A stretch of 64,000 nucleotides of DNA. Origin: Nannochloropsis oceanica. Its lineage: Eukaryota; Sar; Eustigmatophyceae; Eustigmatales; Monodopsidaceae. The DNA lies in NCBI GenBank assembly GCA_004519485.1, contig CP038132.1, forward strand, positions 553,001 through 617,000, given 5' to 3'. The notes beneath the pieces are model-generated. The model was not told where the DNA came from. It searched no databases and saw only the letters and a list, made by a program, of their open reading frames with translations. Of the stretch, positions 32,564 through 43,800 are shown piece by piece (within the stretch, counting starts at the first letter, position 1; each line of letters opens with the position of its first letter). The translations under genes and the position numbers were made by a program.

Positions 32564-34324
32564 ATGGCAGGCAAGGGGTTCAATCAGTGGTCGACAGCAC
32601 GGAGACTTGTCTTGGTAGCCATCATGCTACTCATGGAGGTGTGTGGGCGTGCATGGATGGGAGGAGGCCAGCTTTTGGGAAGGGCAGGCTGGACTAGAGT
32701 TCAGGCATCATCATCCATCTAATCTGTTTTAACGTCAACCTGATACAATAGAATGTGATAGGGCAACAACAACAGCAGCTGCATCGTTACCCCGGGCCAG
32801 GCGGCCCTCCCCCACGAAGGCGACCACCGGGACCCAACGCCATCGAGCTGGGAAAGGAGAATAAGTACGTGGGTCGCTTTGATACCCTGTCCAACTTCTG
32901 TGCGGCTGTGCCTAACCCTTGCCCCTTAGTCCCGTTTGAGCCGGGGGGGTCTGATCATTTTGATTCATTGTCCTATATCTTGACAGGCGGGCCACATATA
33001 TGGCCGTAGTAGGGGGAATTTTGGCGGGGTACTGGTTTTCGGGGTGGAATTTCAGGGGTAAGAACAAGAAGCTGAAGCAGAAATACGAGAGGGATATTGC
33101 GGTACGTGCCTTTTCGAGTTTTAATTGGTTTGAACGTTGTAGGATGGAGTCATGGGAGGATGGATTGCGACATATGGAGCTTTTTCTGCCACGCACATCG
33201 TTTCGTTTTGTTTGCATGTTTTTGAGATGCCACGCAAAAGATTCTCAATTTCCCCTCACCTCTCTCCCTTCCTCCCTGCGTCCCTCCCACACACCGATCC
33301 CAGCAACAAGAGAGGCGCATTGAGGACGCCATCCGTTCGATACGGCAACAGTACGAGGAGGTCCTGGAGAAAAAGCAAGAAGAGTACGTGGAGAAATACA
33401 AGCACCTGCAGTACATTGAAGTAAGGAAGGAGGAAGGGAGGAGTTAGGGAAGGAGGGATGTAGGGTATGGCAGCTGACGTGGATCATCATATGGATAAAG
33501 TGGGGCACACCTGCTACATAATACCATACTAATCTGGAAGACACACGCATAAATATGTACACAGGCATAGACTCACACGCACCCTGTCGTTTTGACTCAC
33601 CCACCTACCCATTCACGCACCCACGCACAGAACGCGATGGGCGAGGCAGGCATCCCGGTAGACCTGTCGATGGTCTCTCCCTCTGCCTCCCTGCAGCAAG
33701 ATTACGCCGAATTCAAACAGCCAGACCTCAACGGCGACGACAAGATCTCGAGGCGGGAGGTAAGTTGAAAAGAGAGGATAGTAGGGCTTGAGAGAGAGGG
33801 AGGTTGCTTCGGCGTCATTTCCCCCGTGGTTGTCCCTTGACAGTTCGAATGGGTACAGGTCGTCCGTCTTCTAACCCCTCTCCTTTTTATTTTTGTCATC
33901 ATGATCATAGTTTCTTTATATTCCTTTTTATTTTTGGTATTCACCTGTCCCTCCCTCCTTCCCTCCCTCCTTCCCTCCATCTCCCTAGTTCGACCAGTAC
34001 ATGCGTCAATACCTAGCAGCCAACCCCGAGTACAGCAAATATGACTACCCTTCTTTCGATGAGTTTGACAAGGACGGGGATAATTCCATTACCTTCGCGG
34101 AGTGGCAGCAGTACATCCAAGATGCTGAGGCGGCGGCACGTAGGTGGACTTCAGAAGGGAGGGAGGAGGATTGAGAGGGGCAGAGGGCAGGGTTTGCAAA
34201 TAAATGGAGTCTGGAAGTATTGACTATTCTCATGTCCTTGTTATCCCTACGAACTACAGTGGCCCAAGAACAGCTCATGTACCAGCAGCAGCAAAAGGGG
34301 AAAGCAACTGGGCGGCGAAAGTAA
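32564..34324 (+). CDS. Membrane-anchored EF-hand protein with coiled coil
   Basis: Seven exons: 32564-32638, 32752-32864, 32987-33101, 33304-33420, 33631-33759, 33989-34139 and 34260-34324. They give 254 residues, with every junction GT-AG and in frame. Residues ~14-25 (RLVLVAIMLLME) form a short hydrophobic anchor or signal. A Pro/Arg-rich segment leads to a second membrane segment (YMAVVGGILAGYWFSGW). A charged coiled coil follows (KNKKLKQKYERDIAQQERRI… to about residue 140). Two EF hands then appear, DLNGDDKISRRE (~182) and DKDGDNSITFAE (~218), both with Asp at the first calcium position and Glu at the last. It ends in a Gln/Lys/Arg-rich tail. No family name is recognised; calcium sensing at a membrane is the inference. 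Six introns in 0.77 kb of coding sequence make this the most intron-rich gene of the window. Confidence 0.8.
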
Positions 34325-35616
34325 AATATGCGTGTGAGCGGGGTTTGTGAGAGGCAGGTAAGGGTTGCGGTGGGTGAGGGGTGGCACCAGTAAGGGTCAA
34401 GTCAGGAGTAGGGGCAAAGGGCTGTGGATGGGCCGTGTAATGATGGGAAGGCAGAGAAACCAAATCAGCTTGTCATTAAAGATGCGTGCACGCGAGCTCA
34501 GATGCGCCAGAAAGAGGTGGCTTCATTTTTGTAGATCCCGCCGCAAATTTGGGCCTCCTTTGTCCTTTCCCATTTTTACATTCATGATGGATGGCACATC
34601 ACTGTGTGCATGCCAGCGGCTACGAGACAACATGACAACCAAAAATAGAGTAGAGGAAGGCTTTAATCGCGCAGACGTAGAGGTCTGCTGGGGAGACAGC
34701 AAGATTGCAGAAAAAGAAGAAAACAGAAAAAGAGATTATATGTTTGGGCTGTCTCCATTTTTTTTTGCGTTGAGTCTTTGCAGCACTTGCGAAATGATCT
34801 CTTTTTCGATGTCGAGAGGGTTTCGATGCTTGGGCCCTCACCTCGTTGACCGTTGACAGACTCAACTTTGTTCGCTATACTTGTCCAGACCGCCACTTTG
34901 CTTGCATCGTCTTTGCCTCTGTCCTTCGGTCATTATAAATACACGGTAGTGTGCCCATTGAGGCTCATTGTGCGTGCTGTGTGCATGTTTTTGTGGGTCA
35001 ACGCGCTCAAGCTCAAAGCGAATAACACACGCTTCTTCTAACGGAAAGAGGCTGAGTGGCTGGTCATGCAATTTGGTGCCCCAGTACCCGATTCCCCACC
35101 GCATCACTCCGCAATCACCCAATATGAAAGCTATACTACTAATCGGCAGTCTAGATGGTTGAGGTGCCGCGAATCGCAGGACGTGAAGGGTAGCCAAGGG
35201 AAGATGGCACAGGCAGGCGACGCACCTCCCGCCTTGTTTTCCTTTTTGCCTGCTCGACGGTCGCCATTAATCAACACCCACGCCCACGCCACACATCCAC
35301 AGTCTGCAACGCACCCCCACGGTGGACATCTTGCCAAGATAAAGGGGCTTCAATCCCAGCTCTTTCCCTCGCAGGCGGCACTACGGTGGACATCTTGCCA
35401 AGATAAAGGGGCTTCCAATCCCAGCTCTTTCCCTCGCAGGCGGCGCAGGACGGCGAGGACCACGACAACTGAGGTATGTCATGCTCCAAGAATCGTGTTG
35501 CGCACTTGTGCCGATAATTTTACAAACCCATCACTTATGGGTTGCCGACTCACCATCACCATCCACGCATCCATCATCCCCACTACCCTATCCATTGTTG
35601 TGAAGAAACAGAAGCG
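34325..35616. promoter_or_regulatory. Intergenic and likely spliced 5' leader of the zinc transporter
   Basis: 1292 bases. The distal part holds no recognisable exon. Near the zinc transporter a 64-base tandem duplication (35319-35444) doubles a pyrimidine tract plus CTCGCAG. A GAG|GTATGT donor-like site lies 30 bases downstream (GT at 35474-35475). The pattern suggests a non-coding 5' exon at about 35445-35473 with two alternative acceptors; this is inference. Confidence 0.4.
35319..35444. repeat. Tandem duplication, period 64, containing a splice-acceptor-like sequence
   Basis: Copy 1 spans 35319-35379 and copy 2 spans 35383-35444. They are identical except for one extra C in copy 2. Each copy ends with CTCTTTCCCTCGCAGGCGGC, an acceptor-like site. 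The near identity shows the event is recent. Confidence 0.9.
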
Positions 35617-37377
35617 ATGGGCCACGGCGGACACGGGGGGCACAGCCACAAGACAAATGGCAGTTCGTGCGCGCATGGAAGCGGCGGAATCTCAAACGGA
35701 CACAGCCACAACCATGATGTCGTTGCGGGCAACGACAAGGGTGGCAAGGGCGCTGCATTGCAAAATCTTTCAGGTATTCGGCTTCTGAAACCCCACCACC
35801 AAAAGCGAGTGGATGCCAAGCTGGAGCAACGGCGAGTCCGCTCCAAGCTTATTGCTGCGACGGTTTTCGCTGTTGTGTTCATGTCCGTGGAGATAGTGGG
35901 GGGGGTGTTGGCGGGGTCCCTGGCTATTGTGACGGATGCCGCGCATTTGTTTACGGATGTGGCTAATTTTATCACTGCTATAATGGCCAGCCATCTGAGT
36001 GAAACGCCTTCGACGAGCAAGCATTCCTATGGGCTGGTGAGGGCGGAGGTATTAAGTGCGTTGATCAACACGGGGGTAATTGTTATGTTGGCCGCGTATC
36101 TGATATATGAAGGGATTCATCGAATCGTGGCTTGGTTTAAAGGGGTGGCGGATCCAGTCGATGGGTTCTTGATGATGGTGGTGGCGATTATTGGAGTGAT
36201 TTTCAATATTGCCCTCATGCTGATTTTTGGGCATGAACATGGCCATGCGCATGATCATTCGCATGGAGGGGGTGGTGGTGCGCATGTAGGGCATTCGCAC
36301 GGGGGACACAGCCATGGATATGGGCACAGCCATGCGGGACATGATCACGATGAAGAGGAGGAGGAGGAGGAAGGGCATGAACATGATGAGGAGGAAGGAG
36401 GGAGGAGCCATAGTCACAGCAACCATAGTCATGGGGGAGGAGAAGGAGGAGTTAGAGGAGGGGGAGGACCTTCAAGGCATGCTTCCCATGACGGTACCCA
36501 CCTTCATGACTCGCACGGCCCGACCAAGTCCCGGGCGAGCAGCACTTCAGAGAGTGAGAAGGGAACGCTGCTTGTGGATGAGGAGGAGGGGGGGTTCAGA
36601 AGAAAAGGAGAGATGGGGGGAGCGGTGGGTGCGTCGACGACGTATGGGAGTTTGCCGTTTTCGGGGCGCCAGCACCATCACCACACGGAAGACGGAGACG
36701 AAGAGCTGACCGGCTCGGCGACGCGTCTCACAAAAGGTTTCGGAAGGGAAGAGGAGGGTGAATTGAAGATCACCACGACCCGGGAGAGAAAGCACAGCCA
36801 CCACCATCACGACAAGGAAAAGAAGAAGAAGAGGAAAAAGAAGAAGAGCCGGAACATCAACTTGGAAGCAGCTCACCTCCATGTCATCACTGACCTGGTC
36901 CAGTCGATAGGCGTGGCTTTGGCAGGTGTCATAATCTACTTTAAGCCTCACTGGCAAGTAATTGATCCGATCTGTACCATCCTCTTCTCCATCGTCATTT
37001 GTTACTCGGTCGTGAGCATGCTTGCCAAGAGCACGCATGTGCTGCTAGAGGGAGTGCCTGAGGGTGTGGACCCCGATTTATTGCACAACAAATTGAGTGC
37101 CATCGAAGGAGTTACAGACGTACACGACTTACATGTGTGGATGTTGTCGGTAGGGAGGCCGTTGGTCACCGTCCATATTAAGGCGGCAGACCCGGACGTG
37201 GCAATGAAGCAGGCCCAGGCCATCTTTACGCAGGCTGGGATTGACCACATTACCATTCAGATTCAACGGGATGAGTGCTTGCCGAATGAATGTGCGCACC
37301 CTTGTGTGTCACTGGCATGCGCACCGACATCGCCTGGAAACACATCGCCGGGCAGGGGTGGGTGTACTTACTTGTAA
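35617..37377 (+). CDS. Zinc transporter of the cation diffusion facilitator (CDF/ZnT) family
   Basis: Single coding exon, 586 residues, from MGHGGHGGHSHKTNGSSCAH. Six membrane segments are visible. The zinc site residues are intact: HLFTDVANF (H-x3-D) in segment 2 and HVITDLVQS (H-x3-D) in segment 5, the HD-HD set typical of zinc-selective members. The cytosolic loop between segments 4 and 5 is unusually long (about 220 residues). It is His-rich (GHEHGHAHDHSHGG, HSHGGHSHGYGHSHAGHDHD), then acidic, then Lys-rich. The C-terminal cytosolic domain has …LLEGVPEGVDPDLLHNKLSA and VTDVHDLHVWMLSVGRPLVT. These proteins export zinc from the cytosol into vesicles or out of the cell in exchange for H+. 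The His-rich loop and N-terminus probably buffer or sense zinc. Confidence 0.94.
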   Translation: MGHGGHGGHSHKTNGSSCAHGSGGISNGHSHNHDVVAGNDKGGKGAALQNLSGIRLLKPHHQKRVDAKLEQRRVRSKLIAATVFAVVFMSVEIVGGVLAGSLAIVTDAAHLFTDVANFITAIMASHLSETPSTSKHSYGLVRAEVLSALINTGVIVMLAAYLIYEGIHRIVAWFKGVADPVDGFLMMVVAIIGVIFNIALMLIFGHEHGHAHDHSHGGGGGAHVGHSHGGHSHGYGHSHAGHDHDEEEEEEEGHEHDEEEGGRSHSHSNHSHGGGEGGVRGGGGPSRHASHDGTHLHDSHGPTKSRASSTSESEKGTLLVDEEEGGFRRKGEMGGAVGASTTYGSLPFSGRQHHHHTEDGDEELTGSATRLTKGFGREEEGELKITTTRERKHSHHHHDKEKKKKRKKKKSRNINLEAAHLHVITDLVQSIGVALAGVIIYFKPHWQVIDPICTILFSIVICYSVVSMLAKSTHVLLEGVPEGVDPDLLHNKLSAIEGVTDVHDLHVWMLSVGRPLVTVHIKAADPDVAMKQAQAIFTQAGIDHITIQIQRDECLPNECAHPCVSLACAPTSPGNTSPGRGGCTYL

Positions 37378-38340
37378 GAAAGAAACGGTTGGATGGAGGA
37401 CGGGAAGGGAGAAGGAGGAAGGGGGAAGCAGTTTAGGGGTGATGAGAGACGTAGAAGGTAGGAAAATGGGGTTTTATTCTTTCTCTTTTATTTGTGGGGC
37501 TGTGGAGGAGGAGATAGAGTGTGGAGGTTAGAGCGGAAAAATTGCCCCCCGTAGCAGCAACAAGAACAACAACAACAACCGGAACTGAATCTACAGTGTT
37601 ATCTCCAGCGTCTACGGCAAAATGACAACAGGAACTTGTGAGGTGATGTTTCTGACGAATCATTGAGCTTCACGACAAGATTAAAGCTCTGGAAGCACAC
37701 GAGGTCACCCCACCCGAGGCCACTAGCACCAATCCATTAGAGAGAAGGCCAGCAGAAGAGAGGCATAACTAAGATAGACAAAGGTCTCAGTTGAGCAAAG
37801 TGTACACATAAAGAAATTAAAGAGAGAAGAAGGCCTTAACAGGGGTAGTGTGATAGTGATTTTGGGCATCTTTTGGGCTGACGAGACAGATCGGAACGTA
37901 TTTGGTCACGGCCATTCATGTATTAGAGCCGTACAAGCCCCAAAAATGTTCGTGTGCACAAGAACTTAGCATTCTGTCGACAAAGTTGTGATACTTTGCG
38001 CGGTAATGTGTCGACCTGTTGCAGCACACACAATGACAACTATTCCCGGAAGGTGCACTCTGAAGAAACAAAGCTTGTCAAGATGGGGAGGTTGCCCCGA
38101 CTGTTGAGTTTTTGGAAGCCAAAAAATATCTCTAATGGCTACCCCCAAGGCCCCAGCTGTCTTCAGACCGGTTTCATTCGAGTTACATCGAGAGGGTCCC
38201 AAGACAGGAAGAAGCAGAGAGTAGGGCTCAAAATTTCATCTTAAGTCCTTCCTTTCCCCCCCCCCTTCCTCCCCCCCACGAGCGGCGTATACAGCCATCC
38301 CCGTACATCCTAACAACGTCGACAAGCACCACATTTACAC
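37378..38340. other. Intergenic region
   Basis: 963 bases between two + genes. A frame is open from 37954 to 38244 (96 codons) but shows no domain or convincing composition. A C run precedes the next start (38257-38277). Nothing else is recognised. Confidence 0.35.
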
Positions 38341-40034
38341 ATGGATGAGCCACTCTGTGGCTGCACTACAGACGCCACCGACGCCGGCATCGACTTCAGC
38401 CTGAATGGGAATGATGCGCCTCGGACAATCGCAACGTCCTTGCGCCCTCCCCCTCAACCCACATCCTCCTCCCCATCACAAGCGCCAGGCTCCATCCCTA
38501 ACCCTGTCCACCGTACCGACTCGACAACCTCAACATCATCCATCACCAGCAATGGCGGCCCCGCAGCTGCTGGCTTTGAGGTCTCATCTGCGTGGTCTGT
38601 CGCAGGGGTGGGCACGTGCATCCAGCTCCGCCACCGCGCCTTTGGCTTGCACATAGCTATGGACTTGGGCACCAGCGCGTGGGAAGCCTTGAGGGCCAAT
38701 CATGTGTTTGTCTCGCATTCGCACATTGATCATATTGGTGCTTTGTTGAACCACGCTCGTGCTCGGACCTTGAGCAATAAACCAGCCAAATATTACGTTC
38801 CTCTCTCGGCGGTGGAGCCCTTGCTGCAAGCCAAAGCCGCATATGAAGTGCTGGACGGCCATGCCTTCCAAGCAGACATTACGGGGGTCAAGCCCGGAGA
38901 TGTTATACGCATCCATCCCAACGTCAAAGCAAGAGTGTTTCTAACGAAGCATAGAGTGCCTAGTCAGGGGTATGCATTAATTCGGGAGAAAAGCAAGGGC
39001 CTGAAGGCTGAATTTCGGCACTTGTCGTCGCGGGAGTTGGCGTTTCGGAGGAAAGGGGGGGAGGAGGTGACAGAAACCGAGGAGATTGTCGAAGTTGCTT
39101 ACACAGGAGACACTATGTTAGACGCGATTTTGGCTGAACCGCTGGTGACGCAGGCCAGGTTGTTGATCGTCGAGTGCACTTACCTTGAAGGTGAAGGAGG
39201 GAGGGAGCGAGGAGACGATAGGGGAGACGAGGGGAAACGGGAGAAAGAGGCTTTGCGAAGAACGGGACCACCTTACTCTTCAGCTATTTAGGTGAGGTAG
39301 TTTTCTACAATCACGCACTCAAGCACAGCCTTTTCAAATACACAGGTGAAATTATCTGGGCTCACAAATGGTGCCATGTCCACATCCACGAGCTCATCCA
39401 GCACCTGGACACCTTCGCGCAAAACGAGCGCATCCTCCTTTGCCACGTCTCGAGGAAATACAAGCTATGGGAAAATGTCCTCCGTCTCGTCCGCGCGGCC
39501 ATCGTGGTCGCTCCCGAGCTGGCAGCGAAGACAGGAGTCACTCTAGCAGGGTTTGGGAGACCCGAGCCTGTTACCTGGTTGTCAGAGTTGGAGGAAGCAG
39601 AGAGCGGAGGGGGAGGAGGGATGGAGGAGGCGACTGAGGGCGTGAGGGAGGGGGAGTTGGTGGGAAATCTACCACAGCGGTCTGCAGGAGGGAGAGGGCG
39701 TGTGCCTCCGATGAGGGTAGCGGCGACAGTGGCGTTGGCGGCCGGAAAGTGGGTGGGAGCGGACGGGGTGATGGAGGAGGAGCTGCCGGAGGTGAAGACG
39801 AGAGAGGAAGCGAATCGAATGCTTAGGGTAATGTCGGAGGACTTGGGGTTGAGGCCTCGAGCGGGTTCCTTTGTGAAGGGGCCGGGGGAGGACGAGGGAG
39901 AGAGGAGGGAAGGTGAGGTTGAGGGGAGGGGGAGAGGGAGTCGGGATGAAGCGGGGTTGATTACGAAAACGACGACGACGACGACGACTGAGGAGGAGGA
40001 GGGGGGGGCGGAGGAGGCTTCTTTGTTGTTTTAG
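38341..40034 (+). CDS. Metallo-beta-lactamase-fold protein, RNase Z-like
   Basis: Two exons, 38341-39190 and 39346-40034, encode 512 residues. The splice gives …LLIVECTYLEGEIIWAHKWCHVHIHELIQHLDTFA…, a smooth join. Metal ligands of the fold can be followed: VSHSHIDHIGALL (HxHxDH), a further His in FLTKHRVPSQGYAL, Asp in AYTGDTMLDAIL, and the last His in HVHIHELIQHL. The order and the GDT/ECTYL motifs match the RNase Z branch (tRNA 3'-end processing endonuclease) more than glyoxalase or lactamase branches. The length up to about residue 380 fits a short-form enzyme. The first ~80 residues are Pro/Ser/Thr-rich and the last ~130 are Gly/Glu-rich, both probably disordered. tRNA processing is inferred from the fold, and another phosphodiesterase role is possible. 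Confidence 0.78.
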
Positions 40035-40870
40035 GAGCTGCAGAAGAGAGAGGGCTTTTGTGTACGTGGTATAACAAAATAGATAGTGAAATAACAAAAT
40101 TGAGCCAAAAGATTTGTTAACTAATTCGCACTTTGCTCGGATCGGGTTGTCTTGTCTTTCATATCTTTTCACTCAGTCTCCCGGTTCCACAGCTTTCTTT
40201 ACCTTATTATGAATCATCTTCAGATTGAGACAAGGGCGTCGTCGTTTTGCTTTTTGCCGTCTGCTTTGTCTTCATTTGTCGAGGGAAAAGGTTGGGTAGG
40301 GTAGTGCAGGTGCCCCAATGGGTTCGTTTCATGCTGTTCCGCTTGTTGATGTTGTCCCGTGAGACAGCATAAGATGCGGAGATGCGGTACAATGGAGTTT
40401 GGCGTAGGCTTCCTCTCCCTCCTGTGAGAATGAGGGAGGGGGATCAATGATTGTTGCGGGCGGCTTCAAGCCGCCAAGTAACAATATAAGTACGGCCGAA
40501 GTGGCTTGAAGCCCTGAGATGCGCAGCCTGGTCATGGCACTTTTAGCCCTTTTCACTGATGACACACCCGAAAGGAATATTGGCAGGCGTGCATACAATA
40601 TACTATGTAGCGTTTTGAGTGTAACGATTGAGCGAGGCGCACAGCCCGAGATTTGAGCGATTCCAACCCATACCAACGGTCACTGTCATGCATGAAAACC
40701 GCAAGCCCCTTCTTTCCAAGCTCTCCTTTGAGCACGCACACACTACTCATTCCTATCACAGGAACGCGCACATCTGCATGCCAGCGTAGGAAGGAGGACG
40801 CCACGTTCGTAGAAAATTGCCAAGGTCGGGGAGGGTCTGAGTGTACAGATCAAATCATCAGTTCAGCAAA
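40035..40870. promoter_or_regulatory. Intergenic region with two related palindromes
   Basis: 836 bases between two + genes. At 40459-40475 lies a perfect inverted repeat (8-base arms, GGCGGCTT and AAGCCGCC, one central base). At 40503-40513 a shorter one has arms GGCTT and AAGCC. They lie ~400 bases upstream of LETM1 and could be hairpins or dyad binding sites. No exon is recognised. Confidence 0.4.
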
Positions 40871-43800
40871 ATGCTTCGGCGTCACCCTACCAAAAGCACC
40901 CTGGCCGCATCGGCCACGGCCGTGCGGATGGCCAGCAGCGGTCTGGGCAGCAGCCTTAGCAGCTGCAGCAGCAGTGTCTTCGTGGCGGGGCGTAAACCGA
41001 GAGCGTTCGTCTCTTTGTCCTCTTCAGCCTCTTCAACCGTGTTGATGCGGGCGGGCTCATCGATGCACGCCCTGAGGACGTCTCTCCGAGGCACGCAAGC
41101 GGCTAGCACAACGAAAAGCGAAAGCAGGAGACCCTTGTTGACCGAGCGGAGAATAGAACATTCCGTCAAGATAGAGAACCCCTTTTCATCCTCCTCACGC
41201 ATGCTGGCCACAGAGCATCAATACTCGTCCCTGCTCGGCGGCCTGAACCACCCCAGCAACCTCGCCACGCTGCCATCACCCTCCTCTTCCTTTCCTAGTG
41301 ATAGAAGATTTTTTTCCTCCCAGCCAGCCGCACCCAAGCCCGACTCAGTAAAGGACGAGGCCTCCAAGGCCGCGCCTGCTTCATCCTCCTCTTCTGCCCT
41401 CGATGGGAGCACGACCACCAACACCTCCTCCTCCTCACTTCCTCCTCCTCCTCGTTATGTCGAAGAGGGGTTCAAGCCCGAGGATCTCAAGCCGGAACAA
41501 GGCGTGGAAGACCCGCGGAAGGAGGAGAACTCTCCCTCGACTGTAGGGGGGGTGGTGCGCAGGTACACACTCAAGGGATTCGAGATTCTGCAGGCGCTGC
41601 CTGGTGCTGTAGTGTCGTTTACGGTCATGGCCGGGAAATATCTGGTGACATTTGTCGTGGAAACGATCAAGAATCCGAGCTCCTTGCGAGAGAGGTGGCT
41701 GGGAATAAAGAAGGTGGTGGTGGAGGAGTTGCATCACTATAAATTAGGGTCGAAGGTGCTTTGGTCGGACATAAAAACGAGCTCGTCAATTGTGAGTAGG
41801 TTGTTGCATGGGCATACGTTGAGTCGAAGGGAGAGGAGACAGTTGACGAGGACGACGGCGGACTTGTTCCGGCTGGTCCCGTTCGCGTTTTTTGTGATTG
41901 TCCCCTTCATGGAGTTATTGCTGCCGTTCGCCCTCAAGGTCTTCCCGAACATGCTTCCGTCGACGTTTCAGGATAGTTTGAAGACAGAGGAGAATCTGAA
42001 GAGGGAGCTCAAGGTCCGGTTGGCGCTTGCGGGATTTTTGAAGGACACGCTTGGTGAGATTGCGAGCAAGAAGAAAGGTGGGAAGGAAGGGGAGGGAGGG
42101 AAAGAGAGCCCTAATGCGGCGTTGTTGACGGAGTTCGTGGAAAAGGCACGAGCAGGGACGCATATCAGCACAGTTGACATCAATCGATTCGCCCGTTTGT
42201 TCAAGGATGAACTGACGCTTGACAACATGTCGAGGCCGCAGTTGGCGGGGATGTGTGTGTACATGGGTCTTAGGCCCTACGGGAGTGACAGCTTTTTGCG
42301 GTTTCAGCTCCGGGCGAAATTACGGAGTTTGAAAGAGGACGACCAGAGGATTGTGTGGGAGGGGGTGGATAGCATGAACAAGGCGGAATTGCGCGAAGCG
42401 TGTCGGGAGAGGGGGATGAGGGCCTATGGGCTCACACAGTTGGGGTATAGACGGCAATTGCAGCAGTGGTTGGATTTGAGCGTCAATAAGGAGGTCCCTA
42501 TTTCTTTATTGATTTTGTCAAGGGCGTTTACTCTTGACTCCAAATTCACGGACCCGGCGGCGGCGGTGGCGGATTCGATTAGCAGTTTGGATAAAGACGT
42601 CGTGAATGAAGTGTTGCTTGACGTGGCAACAGGCTCGGAATTAAGGAACCCGGATCTGAGGGCCAGGAAGCTCGAGAGCATCGAACGGCAGAATGAATTG
42701 ATTGAGGAGGAACGTAAGCGGGAGGAGGCAAGGAGGAAGAAGGCGGAGGAGGAGAAAAAGAAGGCGGATGAAGAGAAGAAGGCCAAGGAGAAGGCTGCCG
42801 CCGAAGCAGCAGCTGCTGTTGTTACGGCCCCGGCTACAGGCCCGCAGCTTGAGCAGGTGGACACCAATCAAGTAAAGGATGCGATCGCAAATGCCGCAAC
42901 TATGACGGGTACTGGTCCTAGTGATGGTGTTTCTCGCCCGGCGCCCTCGGCGGCTGAGTCATTCCCCAAGGAGAAAGTACTGACGGAAGCCGAGGTGGTT
43001 AGCCAGGCGATTCCCTCCCTGGATAGCGGCAGCAGCAGTAGCAGCAGCAGTGCGGCGACGGCGGAGCAAAGTGAAAGCACGGCTGCCGCAGCCATTGCAG
43101 CGGCAGCGGCGCAGGAAGTAAAGGAGGAGCAGGAGGAGGAGGCCGCCAAGGTAGAGGAGCAGAAAAAGAAGAAACGGGAGTTGACCGTGGCAGAGATAAA
43201 GGCTTTGCGGACTCTAGTCAAGGAGTCGTCGGTCGATCAGGAGAAGACTGTTTTAGCTCAACTCAAGGCAGAGCTCCAAGCTGCAGCGACGGCCAAGGCT
43301 GCCGAGGCGGCGGCGAAGGAGAAGGAAGCGGTGGTCGCGGCTGAAGCAGCGCTGGCCTCGTCCAGTGATGCGACCGCTGCAACAAAGGGCGGAGAAGGAG
43401 AGTTGGCATCTGCGGGTGTGACGGGAGAGGCAGCACCGTTGGATCTCACTCTGCCGCCACCTAAGTTCAGCTCTGATGTTCCCGATGCTGCTGGTGCTCT
43501 AGCGGAGACGAAGACCACGCCTGCTGCTGGTGCTGGTGACACTAGCGAGGCGCCCTCTACAGCTTCTGTCGCTACCACGGCGACACCCAAGGCTGAGGAA
43601 GCCAAGTCGACCCCACCGTCCACTCCCTCTCCCTCCTCCTCGACCTCCTCGATGGACAAGGCCTTGGAGCGGATGAGGTTGAAGGTTGCTTCCATGCTGG
43701 ACAAGCTTGAGGTAGACATCGAAAAGGTGGAAAGTACAATAGGGGATAAGCTGCACATGCTTGACAAAGACAAGGACGGCGTGCTGACGACCGCCGAGCT

